The notes beneath the pieces are model-generated. The model made no database searches, was not told the DNA's origin, and saw only the letters and a list, made by a program, of their open reading frames with translations. DNA of 64,000 bases from Luscinia megarhynchos (lineage: Eukaryota > Chordata > Aves > Passeriformes > Turdidae): NCBI GenBank assembly GCA_034336665.1, contig JAPFBE010000002.1, forward strand, positions 30,917,406 through 30,981,405. The letters are read 5' to 3'. A program made the position numbers and the translations under genes. Positions 12,413 to 24,748 of this stretch are shown one piece after another. Within the stretch, counting starts at the first letter, position 1. The number at the start of each line of letters is the position of its first letter.

Positions 12413-15400
12413 ATGCTGCTAATCACTGATATGGACCTCTGCCTTTCCAGCACTTTTCACACAGAAACCTCATGTTCAAAGGAGATACTCTGTCCTTTGT
12501 CAGTTTCAGAAAAGGTACGTGTTAGTTGTGTCCTCTACTTAAGGTAGAGTCATTGTCCATATCCTTTATGGTATTTGTGCTGGTCTGTCCAAAGTATCTT
12601 CTCTGTATCTGTTCTCTGAAATAACAAGATCAGGGCATGCAAATTTTACATTTACAAATTCAATTGCAGCAGCTAGTTTTATTTATGCTATTGGGATTTC
12701 TTTGATTATAAAGTGGAAACTGCAGTTTCATTTTATTTCAGGTATTTGTGATGGTTTTCACTGACAGCTCAAGGAACAGTCATGGTCATTTTCAGTGTTT
12801 AAGTTACAGAGAATCTCTTTTATTTCCATGGTTTCAAATACTGAGTAAATATGGATACTTTGTCAAGAACAAATGAAAATAATCTGACTATTCAAAAAAA
12901 AATATTGCCTGGGTTTCACATTAATGGGTTGCTGTAGCTTAATACTTTACCTTGGATAGTAACACAAATCTAGTTCAGTGAGTAACCAGACTGACACATA
13001 CTGCACCAAATTACCTCAGCAGGCATATTATATGAAGATTGAAAATATGTGACAGGGTAGTGTAATCCTGAAGTGAAAAGAGTTCTGACTTGGTTTATAT
13101 CAGCTGGTATGTCTAGGAAAGGCTGGTGTCTTACTAGGGCTGTGATATTTGGAAGTTTTCCCCTAGTAGAGCTGATCTGTGAGACTGAAGTTCTCTGTCT
13201 TCATTTCATGACTAATTTTATGATGGAAAGAAGCTTACCAGTTCAAAAGAATAAGTAGGATTTGGTAAAGTCCTAGCTAATTTACTTGCTGGGAGATGTT
13301 GCTCTTCATAGAAGATGTATGACTGAGACCTGGATCGTAAACTTTAAAGAGTATTAATTCTTTTAAAGGGTATTGGTTATTATGGAGTAATAATAATCTT
13401 AATATGAAATAAGTACACCTATTTATTGCATATTTCACATATATGTGACCAAATTCTATGCTGTAAAAAGATAAGTTTGCCATATAGGACAACAAAGTTG
13501 TTTGTTTTCAAATGAGATTTAGTTATTGGCTGATATGTTTACTTTTTTGTTTGTTTTTACTAAAATTTTTAGACAAACATTTATCCCTGAATAGTGTTTT
13601 AATTTTAATTTTTAGACTTAAAATTGAATTTGCTGAGGACCTGTAAAATAATTTAAAAGGATTGTATGTTGCATTAAGATGATGCTTCTTTCCTTTGGGT
13701 AGGAAGCAGATTCTCTATGTTTTTTAATAGAGATTTATGTTTTATAACCTATTACATAAGACTGCTCTCCATGGAAGCTCAAGAAATTAGAGAAAGTAAT
13801 AAATTTTCTGGCTTTTTGGGGGCTTTTTTTATATCACTGGGGAATCTCGGAATTGCAAAAACACAAACCTTGTAAGAGTCAAGTGAAAATCCCCCTCATG
13901 TGTTACCTCACTTCCAAACCAAAGACTTGAGTCTCTGAAGTCCTTAGAATAGATACTTTCTTCCTTTCCTGGTCTCTTAGTTGACACTTTAACTAGACAG
14001 AGCTGAGTGATTTTTCAACAAGTAGCTAAAAATATGTAGGAGAGTGACAGATATAAAACTAGTATGAATTAAAATGGTCAGAAGATTGACATGGAAGTGT
14101 TTCTTCTAAATTTATCAAAGGGTAAAGCAGAAAAACTTTTAAGACCTACAGTAAAGTAGACTTGCTTGTGAGCTCCAAGAGCAATATTCCTAGTTGAAAA
14201 TTTGCTTCCTGCTTATTTTCATCCTAGGAAGCATTTCTGGCTCCTAGGCTTCTGAACCTTCAAATTTGAAGTACGATGTAAGACCTCGTTCAGGATTTCC
14301 TCTCTTAATGTTTTTGGGAACTGTACTGTGCATGTATCCTGTCAAATAACACTTCCTTGGAATGGCAACTGATCTCTTCCTTTATTTCTCCTTTTTTAAA
14401 AATAATTTTTAGAGCCTGTAGTGATGTGCTGTGTACCCATGTGTGCTGCCTTCTCATCTCATGTGGATTTTGACTCTAGAGTGGTTCCTGGTGCAAATGG
14501 GAATTCTGTCCCCGTGTTTCATGCACACACCTTTCTTCTAACAGAGCAGGATGCTGGCCGAATTTTTTACTGGGTTAACTACTAACTTCTCTGGTGAAAG
14601 AGGAAGAATTCGGAGCAGAATTTTAATATGGTTACAGAAAGTGTTGTGAGTAGCTGGGAGAGTGAAACTAAGCTCTTAGTTGTTTACATGCAAGGAAGGC
14701 TAGAAGAGGCAGTGTGGTGATACTTGAGCTCTGAAGTGTATGGCAATGCCTCATCATTCAGAATAGTTCATAGGGCAAATTTGGTGGTGGAATAAGAGAC
14801 ACTCATTGAGGGGCTTATTCTTTGCTATAGTATGCAAAGTATAGCTAGGCTATATCAGTTTTGGTCTATGACTTACTAATGTTTAGTATTTGAATATTAC
14901 TGACAGTTTTCTAGCTGTCAATGTCTGAGTTTTTTCAAAAGCAGGTCCAATAAGCATAACCATGTTGGTGGATTTAGTAGAAGAAGCTCTAAGTGTTGAT
15001 AGAAAGCTGCTGCTGAGAAATTATATATTAATTACTTAATGGTAGGAGTCTTTTTGTATATCAGACTTCCAGAAACAGCACTGAAAACCAGGTCTGGATT
15101 TCATTTTTTTAAAGTTACTGGGTATGTATTGTGTAATTAAAGAACTTATCCTCTTGATTTTCAGGCTTGTTGGGGGCACTTAGACGAGGGTGCCTTTTTT
15201 GCCTTTCTCCACGCCCCTCTCTCCTCCAAACGTTGCAGTCAGACTGGAGCAGTGCAATTTATGGTGTGCCATATGGAATGCCATATGAGGGGGGAAGCAA
15301 GGAGCAGGAATCTTCTTTCATGGATAGCTAATGAATATTTTCAGAATTAAGGCTGACCTGAAAGCTGTGACTGGATGTTGCAGTTACTTGTAGATTATAT

Positions 15401-18400
15401 CAGTGGCCTCAGTAACTGCAGCAAGAAAACAAGAATAAGTGAAGTCTGCCTTTCTCCACAGAAAAAAACTGAGGGGTCTGAGGGTTCTCATTCCAACAGA
15501 TTTGTAAAATAGAAGTATAATACAAACCTATGAAATACTGCAGCGTTACTGAATGTTTGCTGGTTTAAAAGTTTTTTTAATGTATTTTTATGTGAATTTG
15601 TCTTTGTGTCTTCATTCTGAATTTACAAAACAGTTTAAATATTCTAAATTATGTCAGACAAATTTCAATTTTTTTCTGCATTTTGCCTTGTGTTTTTTGT
15701 GGTTGAAGAAGCACATAGATGCCTTCAGAAAGTGCTGTTCTCGAGGTTTTTATCAATAAAGGAGACGTAAAATTACATAACATTTCAGTCTTTGCATTCT
15801 AAGATACAAAGTTATGTTTTCAAATATTAAGGTTCTTTTATAGAATTTGAACGTAGGGAGTATCAGAGGAGTATCTGGAGTATAAAATACTGAGGAGGAA
15901 ATTTTTCAATGCCATCACATAAAACAGCTTTCTTCATTTTATTTACCAAATTTACCTTTTTTTTCTTGGACACTTGGTCCTAGCTAATCAGTAACAGAAG
16001 GTGTAGTATCTGATTCACAATAAATGTTCTAAAACATACTGTTTGCAACCTCTCTTTAAGTTCTTAGTGTGAAGGTGATAGCTTGTCTCTAAAGGTGTGT
16101 GTATAGTACTGTTATTTTTACACAGGCAGCATAAATAATATATTACAAACCTAAGCCCGGGAGCCTGGGCAGTGATAACAATGTGCAGAACCAAGATTGT
16201 TCTGTGAAGCAGATCTGAAAAATGAGGCTATCAGTTGCTATCTCAACTGAGGGTAGGTGAGGCAGCTATAAGTGAAAGCTAGTTTGAATTGTCAGCATAA
16301 ACTCTGTCTAGCTTGTGCATACACTGAAATTACTGAATTCTCTCACAAAAATTGTCACAGTTGTCAAGAAAATCTGATGTGAAAGAAAGGTACCTGTCTC
16401 TGGGACTCCAGAGGACAGTATTTGAATGTATGACAGCATTTAGAGATTACATTATTTCTAGCTTGGGTTGGTTCTGATTCTGCAGCTTTTATCCACATTA
16501 CTGTCCACTCTCATCTTCAGCAGAAGGCAGATTGTCCTAAGGGAGGTGATACGTGTATAGGCGTGTTTGTATCACAGAAATAGGCTTAATCTCTTGAAGT
16601 CCAATAAAAGGTGATGGATAGTTACAGAGAAGGAAAAATGGGAATCAAAAAAGCGTATGACACCCCTTATTTTTCATTTACTCTGTCTAGTACAGAACTC
16701 AGCCTGTGTCATGTCACAGGATGGCTGTCACAGTGACTGTGCAACTCCAGCATGTATTGGTCCAGTTTGGCTTGTGGAAACAGTCATGATTTTATATATA
16801 ATAGTGTTTGTTCAGGTTTTCCTGTTTCAGTCTTATCCACGAAGCAAAATGCTGCTTTTCTCGTAGTTATAAACACTAATTTTGGACACAGATTGTAGTT
16901 TTGTTTTTCACTACTCTGAGAGAAGTTGGATGTTCTACATCATCCCTTTCTCGTGTCCTCGCTATTTGTTCTATAGTTACGCATGCAGAGCTGTAATCCA
17001 CATTTATTATATTGCCACCAGTTGCTTCAGGCCCAGAGATATTTACCAACTCTCCTTAATCCCCTTATCTACTAATTGAAAAAATCCTTGGAAATTTCTT
17101 GAGGTACTAATATCCTAATTAATTCTAGCAGGTAGTAAGTCATATTATTTCACACTTCTGGTTCATGTACAGAACTTTATAACTAGAGAGTAAAGGATGA
17201 ATTCATCCTGTAGTTGTGTAGATAGTGTTTAGAGAAGTGGAATAAGGGGTTGACCTGGAGTATTTTCTTTGGGGTTTATTTTCATTGGCTGAACTTGACT
17301 TCATAAAGGTTTTTTCCTTAGTGTTTTTTTGTGTTTGGTTAGGTTTTTGGCGTTTTCTTGATTACTTGACAGAGTTTGATTATCACCTGTGTCTGTTTGG
17401 CTTTATGGTCACTAAATACCTGCTTTATGTCTCCACATGAGTTTGGGGTATGAATATTGTCTTTTTTACAAATGAGTTGTAAGTAGCCTTCCAAATTGTA
17501 GTTGCATTGTTCAGCCATGTGTGATTATAGGATCATCTGATAAAAAAAGCATCAATAATGCATATGAATGCATATTTCGTTCCCAGCTTCCACAAAAACC
17601 CTCTTGGGTTCATACTACTATATACCTCTCATTTTGGTTAAAATGTAGACATGCAGGTGTAGTGTATTACTACTAAAAAAAATTCTAAACATAAAAAGGC
17701 TGAACAGTGTGATTTGAATTTAAAAAGGAATAAAAACAAACATAAACTAGTAGTTTTAGTTGTTTTCCTGTTACATGCTTGAGAACATTTTCTGTATAGC
17801 AGAGGAATATCATCTCTTTTGAAAAGCAGACATCACGACACTTACAGATTTGTCATGTAGCACATTGGAAATTATCCATGGGAGCTGTAGTCTGCTAAGT
17901 TTTTACTGCTGCCCATATCTCTCCATACATTAAGAAAGGTGAAATAGACTTGAGATGAAAAAAAGTGTTGCCATACTTTTTCAGCTGCATAATTGACTTC
18001 ATACTATTAAACTGGAAATCCTGTGGGATGCTAGAGCTTATCTTGAATAACAGCTCCTTGGTGGCCATCTGGGCTTTCAGATGATAAAACAATGTACTCA
18101 TTTTTCTTAACACTCTGATATGCTAGAGTACAGTGCAAGATCTGTATTAAAATCAGCTTCCCTGGGGGGGCTTCCCCATCATTTTTTTACACCCTCCTAC
18201 CACAATATTTTTTTGTGCTCTGCTTACAGACTTCATTTACATAAAGTTTGAAAGGGAGACAGCTTGTGTCGATTCTGAGCATTTTTTACCTTATATAGGT
18301 TAAAGTAGTTTATAAACTTCCCAAACTTCAGTTATTTTTATCACACTGTACAACCTGGAAAGTGGTTTTTAGATTGATCCTGCTTATGAAGCTTGTTAGC

Positions 18401-20215
18401 TATATGACCTCTGTTTTTATTACAAGGTGTTGCTAGAAAATCTTTTTTGAAGTTACTTCATTTTCTTCAGTTTTTCTATTACGTCATTTATTTCTAGACT
18501 TCGTATTTTGATTTCATCATTCAATAGCTGTGAAAAAACATATTCTTTAGGCTCAGCATTCTTGAGGGTGTTCTTATCTCTTAAATTGTAGCTGTCCTTT
18601 AGTTAGATTTAGCTAGGTGAAATATAAGAGTAGAATAGTGGCAAAACATACTGTGTTCGAAGTCCAAAACACTCCTTGTCCTAGGGAGTTCAGCTGCAGC
18701 CAGAAATGCCACTGCCATTAATGAAAAAAGTCTGGTCAGGTAATGCTGGATAGTGCAACTTGTTTGTTAAATGCTATTAAAATTGAAGAAAAATTAAAGA
18801 AGTTAGTGCTTCAAAGCATTTGATTTGTGTCTGTTTTTCCAGTCATAGTGCCTGTTGTTTCTTTCAGTTCAGAGGAACAGAGATAGTTGAACTAGATCCA
18901 GTTTTTATACAAAGGCAGATGTTCCTGTACTTTTGTAGCTGAGTGAAGGAAGGATATTACTGATTAAAAAGAATGCTAGGTAGCAATACATGAGATGTGC
19001 CTCTCCTTGCAGACTGATTGTCTGAAACGTGGTCACATCATCAGCTATCTTAAGGTGGCTAAATGCCCCCTTAATTAAGGGGTAACAGTTTTTCAAAGGA
19101 GACTCCTCAGTGGAGGTGTGTCAGCTGATTTTTGCTCTGAAGTCACCATGCTTTCTTATTTATTAATACCACTGTTAAGCACACGAGGGATGCATGCTTT
19201 TTCCCCTCCTCTCAAATTCCTTTTGGCATTGATTTGAGATTTTAAATGAGGTCTGTAATCTTGTAGCATTTTGGAAGAGAAAGCCATGAAACTTCAGAAT
19301 TGTGATTCTAAGTTAGCTCAAAGGGCTGTTGAGTCCTGTATCCCCTCTGAAAGAGGCCAGCACCCAGGGAAGAGGACAGAACAAGCTTGCTGTTACTAAT
19401 GCAAAATGGTTTTTGCTCCATATTGTGTTCAAGGAGCTTTTCAACTTCTATGCACCTTCTTTGAAGATCTCTTGGGAAACTTCCACTTGATATTTTAATT
19501 AGGTGTCTATCTGTTCTTATACTGAAAACAGCTTTAAAAAATAGATCCATATTCCTCTTTTCCATGGCAATCATAATTGTGTAGATCTCTACCACCCATC
19601 CTGTAACTCATTTCTTTTATAGGTTGAAGCATTCACTGTATATTTAGAATTATGTATTATGGAAACTGCTCCTTAACTATTAGTGTTCCTTATAGCCTTC
19701 TCTATTTTCATTAAGGTTTGACTTAATAATTTTTGCAAGAGGGAATTTAGAACCAGGCATTCAAGGTACAGGTGTGTACCATAGACATGCAAGTAAAAAT
19801 AATGATAGTGGTGCCTTTGTCTTACATTGTTTTCCTAATCACATAATGATTTCACAGATGTTTCAAAGTATGAAGCTGACACTTTCCTAGAACTGTTATA
19901 ATCCAAGTTTTTGGGGTTTATTTGGGTTTTTTTTGAAAAACAGTGCACTCCTTGGTTTCTCCACAAGCTTCCAGTGGCTCATGTGGTTGTATGTGCTCAT
20001 TAATTCAGTTTTTAAAAATAGTTTTGTAAAAATTTGGTCAGGTTCTTACACGTCTGTTCCCCAAATAGTCCCTACAACATTGTTCTTTTTTAATTAGCAT
20101 TCCTCTATATGACCCCCCCATTACTTAATACACATATAATTTTAAGCAGGAGGTTGCACAGTCTAGCTTGAAGTTCTCTTATTTCATTCTTGCACTTTGT
20201 TTCATTGTGCATGCA
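12413..20215 (+). other. Intronic sequence, no gene seen
   Basis: Long AT-rich stretch with no recognised exon. Noted within it: a doubled GCCATATG motif near 15268-15289, a 16-base perfect palindrome CCCCTTAATTAAGGGG at 19067-19082, and a possible ancient repeat at 19310-19620. All open frames are under 75 codons except one antisense frame in the suspected repeat. Confidence 0.55.
19310..19620. repeat. Possible ancient interspersed repeat
   Basis: The text around GTCCTGTATCCCCTCTGAAA, GAGGCCAGCACCCAGGGAAG and AGGACAGAACAAGCTTGC, and the later 'CTTTGAAGATCTC…', resembles by memory an old, widespread sauropsid repeat family with a 'cctgtatcctgtctctgaaagtggccagcacc' type core. Divergence is high and the ends are unclear. 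It may instead be unique DNA with chance likeness. Confidence 0.35.
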
Positions 20216-21650
20216 TCATAGAATAGTTTGAGTTGGAAGGGACCTTTAAGCGCCATCTAATCCACCTTCTCTGCAATTAGCAGGCATCTTCATCTAGACC
20301 AGATTGCTCATTGTCCCATCCAGCTTGACCTGGAATATTTCCAAGGATGGGGCATCTATCTGGACAGCCTGTTCCGGTGTTTCACCATCCTCATGATAAA
20401 AAATGTCTTCCTTTGGTCTTGTCACAGACTACTGTCTTCCAGTTTAAAACAATTACCCTTGGTCTGTTGCCACAGACGCTGCTAAAACTTTGTCTCCAAC
20501 TTTCTAAGATACTCCCTTTAAGTACTGAAAGACTACAGTAAGAGGTCCTCAGCTCCAGCTCTCAGCCTTTCCTCATAGAAGTGATTCAGTCCTCTAATCA
20601 TTCCTGTGCCTATTTCTGGACTCGCTCCAACAGTTCCCTGTCCTTTCTCTGCTGGGGCCCCAGATCTGGATGCACTGAGGTGGGGTCTCACCAGAGCAGA
20701 GAGGCAGAATCCCCTCTCTGGCCCTGCTGGCCATGCAGCCCAGTGTACAGTTGGCTTTCTGGGCTGAGTGCACATGGCTGGGTCATGTCTAGCCTTCTAT
20801 CCAGCAGGATCCCCAAGTCCATCTTGGCAGGGCTGCATTCATCCTCTGGTATGTATCAATACTGGGGGTTGCCCCAGCTAGGGTCAGCACCTCTTGCACT
20901 TGGCATTGTTAAACCTCATGAGGTTCCCATGGGAGCACTGTTCAGGGCTCTCTAGGTCCCTCTGGATGGCATCCCATCCTTCAGGTGGGAGCTGTACCAC
21001 TGAGCTTGGTGTCATCTGCAAAGTTGCTAAAGGTGCAGTTGATTCCACTAGCTGTGTCATTCATAAAGATATGAATCAATACTGGTCTCAAGATGGACCC
21101 CTGAAGGACACCACTCATCACCCATTTGGACATCTGAGTCTTGACTGCTACCACCTGGAGGCAATGATCCAAAATAATCCATTGATCAAATCCATCTCTC
21201 TCTAACTTAGAGAAAAAGGTGTTGTGGTGGACCATGTCAAAGGCCTTAATGCAGTCCAGATAAATGATACATGGAACCCTTCCCTTGTCCATTAATGTAG
21301 TCACTCCATCATAAAAGGCCTTTAGATTGGTCAGGTAAGTTTTGCTCTTGGCAAGGGCAAGCTGGTTTTCTCAAATCACCTCTCTGTCTTCAATTTGCCT
21401 TAGCATAGCTACTAGGATGTTCTGTTCCATGATTTTTCCAGGTAAAGGAATGCAACTGACCATTCAGTAGTTCCCAAGGGCCTCCTTTCTACCCTTTTTT
21501 TTTTAATGGGTATAATGTTTCCCTTTTTCCAGTCAGCTGGGACCTCATCTGACTGCCATGACTCTTCAAACATCATGGAGACAGGCTTGGCAACTACATC
21601 AGCCAATTCCTTCACATACTTCTCAGGGGTGTTTTCAAATCATGATACAT
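20216..21650 (-). mobile_element. CR1 LINE with reverse-transcriptase remnants, 5'-truncated
   Basis: Minus-strand CR1, about 1.4 kb. Reading right to left, 21615-21412 encodes an RT finger segment (ADVVAKPVSMMFEESWQS, then EVPADWKKGNIIPI). 21304-20981 encodes IYLDCIKAFDMVHHN, a SGVLQGSILRPVL segment, and the catalytic-type FADD box (21011-21022). 20775-20533 encodes ALVRPHL… and MIRGLNHFYEERLR. The 3' UTR ends at 20216 with CATAGAATAGTTTGAGTTGG and GAAGGGACCTTTAAG. Frameshifts between these blocks show it is inactive. The 5' boundary is uncertain: similarity fades near 21650, though unidentified DNA continues to about 21990. Confidence 0.93.
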
Positions 21651-23419
21651 GCATGAAAAAAACATTTATCATTGGCTTTTATACGTGTGAAGGTACTTCT
21701 TCACCTACTGATTTGGCCATTCCTTTGACCTATCTAATTTTCAACATTTCACCTGTTTTGTGTCATGTGCAAGGGGAGAAAATCTTCTCATGCCCTTTGT
21801 TTCTCATCAGTCTGCCAGCATCCCAGGAGAGCCAAGACCCTTGTGCCTGACCTGTCTGCCAGTATGCCATTTTATGGGGACATTTCACTGAACTGTCTTA
21901 CTGGGTTGGAGGGTGATTCAAATGTCTTGTTCAGAGACATGTATCAACAGCAGAAAAGAAACCCGCTCTCAGGTCTCCACAATTGAGTATCTTACCTGTT
22001 ACTGGCTGCTGCTGGAGTCCTTGAAGGTCTCACTCCAACAGTTTACAGAATACCACTCTATGTAATAGAAAATTGCAACAGCTTAAGGTTTGAATATTGA
22101 TGGTGATGATGCCAGGCTGCAAAAACTTACTGAAAGCAATATACAGATAAGCTTTAATTCTTAACAAAAACCATCTCAAGATAATCAATCAGTGCACATA
22201 AACTACTGGCTCTTATCCAGATGTTCCTATGGAAAAGAGGAGAGGCTCAGCCCAAAATTTGGGATGAAGTCTGCCATAACTTTTCCCCACTCTCAAATTA
22301 CTTTTCTACTATTTGTATTTTAGGTGGAGCTTGAGTGACTCTAGTCATACAGAACTTTGTCATTGGTGTAAATTCTAAGGCATAGTCCGTGAAATATAGA
22401 ACATTTGCTCTGTGAGGAGTGGTGGTACTTTGGAGGCACATAGCTTTGGGATGGTGATATTACATTTGGAATCAGGCCATGGTTGCTGTTTCAACAGTAA
22501 TGCATCTTTTTTCTCCCATGCTTGACAGCTGCTATGCGAATTACCAGTTACAAGGTACCACCACCTTCATTGCAAGGATTTCCACAGAGCCTGGCCATGG
22601 TGTCTCTGCTCCTGGCCACCCTTCATTTCACTCCCTGTGTGTGGGAAGTCAAGCATGCTTACTGCATCCCATCCGGGGATTAGAGACTGCATTTTACCCT
22701 ATAATGTCTGTATTATAACTGCTGTTAGAATGTGAATATAACTTCACAGCTTTTTCTAATTTACCCAGAGTCATTTTCCCATATCATGATACTTTAGTTT
22801 CTTTCTGAAAACTTTTTTCTTAATCTCCAATTGTGCCCGTTTTGCTGCTCTTTAGCCATGGTAAACTTCTTTTTAGGGTTTATTAATTTTTCTCAAATTT
22901 AAGTATAGTGTACTAAATATGCTAAATCTTGACCGATGGTAGAGAGACCATTTAGCTGCTCTTACTAACTTTCTTTTATCAAGCTTCTTCATTTTAATGT
23001 GATTTCTCTCTTTGAAATCAAAGACAACTGTAGGGCTTTCTTTGCTCCCACAAACATGTTTTATCTGCATATTCTTTATGATTTCTTGAAGATGATTTAT
23101 TGACTGCAGTGTTGGGAACTAGGCCTTTGCACAAGTGAGGACCAGCACAGGCATTTCATTCCTTGCATGGATTAGCAAAGATTAGAGCCCTTGCATGCAA
23201 TAACTGTGCCAATGTCAAAAAACTAATTAGTAACAGTGGATTTATTTGAGGTGAGTGTTCACCCCGCAGAATATCCATTGACATCAGAAATATTGATTTC
23301 TTTTTATTTTTAAGATTATACATTTTTTAAATTAATGTACCCATGGAGTTAATTAAAAGGAACTGTAAAGTGAACATACGGTGTAGTGAGTTTTTCTGGT
23401 ATAAATTAATGGGATGTGA
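21651..23419 (+). other. Spacer between two opposed CR1 copies
   Basis: About 1.8 kb. The part up to about 21990 and the part at about 22540-22690 are GC-richer than the surroundings and could be unrecognised repeat. The rest is AT-rich unique DNA. No coding domain was recognised. Confidence 0.45.
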
Positions 23420-24615
23420 AAGAAAAGATCATTGGAAACAATCACCATAGATTTATTTAGGGTGAATTATGCCTGACCAGCCCAGTTAGCTTCTCTGATA
23501 AACTGACTAGATTTCAGGATGGGAGAACAGCAGCTCATGTAATTGACTTTACCAAGGCTTTACTCCCGCAGTATTCTTTTGTCCACATTAGAACATGATG
23601 GTTTTGATGGGACAAGAAGTCAGTATATAGAAAGGTGGGTTTATGATCACACTCTGAGGCTAATTGAAGGACATCCTATACCTGAAGGCCAGAAGCAGGT
23701 GGAATATGCTGGGGCCTGTCCTGCTTAATTTCGATATCAATAACCTGCTTGAAATAATAGAGAACACTGTATTCAAATTTGTAGAAGACACCAGATTAGG
23801 GTGACCATTTGATAGCCTTGAGGGTGAGGCCACCATCCAGAGAGACCTGGAGAGGCTGTGGAAATGGGTCAGCAGAGGAATCTTAGGAAATTTCAAGTGC
23901 ACAGATGCCAAGTCCTGCATCTGGCAAGGAATAATGCCATGCAGTGACTCAGGCTGGTCCTCACTGATTGGGAGCATCTCTGCAGCAAGGAATATGGGAC
24001 CTTTGGCAGGCACAAGCTGGGGAGGAGCCAGCACTGTGTCCTGACTTCAGGGACAGCCAGCTGCACCCTGGGCTGTGTCAGCAGGGGCACAGCCAGGACA
24101 GCAGGGGAATGATCTGTCTCTGGCCAGCCCTTGTTTAGTCACATGTAAATCACTGTGCACATCTCCCCCACCTGGCACAGGAGAAACATTAACAAAGCAA
24201 AGCAGCTTGAGTGAAAGGCACCCCAAAGATGAGCAGGAAGCTAAATGCAAGTCCCATGAGGAGAGCCTGAGAGAATGGAGCTTATGGAGAAGATTGGTCT
24301 TTTCTGGTGCCTAGGTAGAAGGATGTTGCTGAGAAGCATTTTCTCAGTGTTGCATGGTAGAAGGATGGGAGGAAGGCAAAGGCTGAAACAGGAGAGGTGT
24401 AGACCTCATATAGAAAACCTTTATTACCACATGGAGGCTCCAGCTGGGAGGAAGTTGCTCTCAGAGGTGCTGTGGTTTATATCCTTCAGATTTTTAAGAC
24501 ATAGAACATGACAAGTTTAAACCCTGGGCAATCTAGTCTGAAGCTTACCTTGCTCTGAGCAGGAGGTGGGAGGAGGTGATCTTCAGTTGCTGCTTCCAGC
24601 CTAAACTTTCTGAGT
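23420..24615 (+). mobile_element. CR1 LINE, C-terminal ORF2 to 3' UTR
   Basis: A continuous, decayed CR1 of about 1.2 kb on the plus strand. It begins with 'CACCATAGATTTATTTAGGG…TGCCTGACCAGCCC', then an RT segment (VIDFTKAL, with frameshifts). The catalytic box reads FVED at 23778-23789 where an active RT has [FY]ADD. Next come 'ATCCAGAGAGACCTGGAGAG', 'CTGGGCTGTGTCAGCAGGGG' and 'GAGCCTGAGAGAATGGAGCT'. The 3' UTR has 'CAGGAGAGGTGTAGACCTCA…', 'AACCCTGGGCAATCTAGTCT' and 'TTGCTCTGAGCAGGAGGTGG'. The changed active-site residue, stops and frameshifts mark it as old and dead. It is a different subfamily from 6142 and 29025. Confidence 0.92.
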
Positions 24616-24701
24616 TCGCTTACGAACTCATCCAAGGATGACCATTCATTCTTGCCAGCTGTTTGACTGTAATTTTTTTCCAGAAAAAAGTTACAGTTTG
24701 T

Positions 24702-24748
24702 CTGTGTGTGTGTGTATACATATATACACATACATACATACATACATG
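24702..24748. repeat. (TG)n/(CATA)n compound microsatellite
   Basis: A TG run passes into TATACATATATACACA and then about four CATA units. It is nearly self-complementary across the centre. Confidence 0.92.

Noticed and set aside
18650..18670. GTTCGAAGTCC resembling a tRNA B box
   Set aside because: One base too long for the consensus, and no A box or cloverleaf upstream.
20581..21205. Plus-strand frames of 103-124 codons
   Set aside because: Antisense shadows of the minus-strand CR1 reverse transcriptase.
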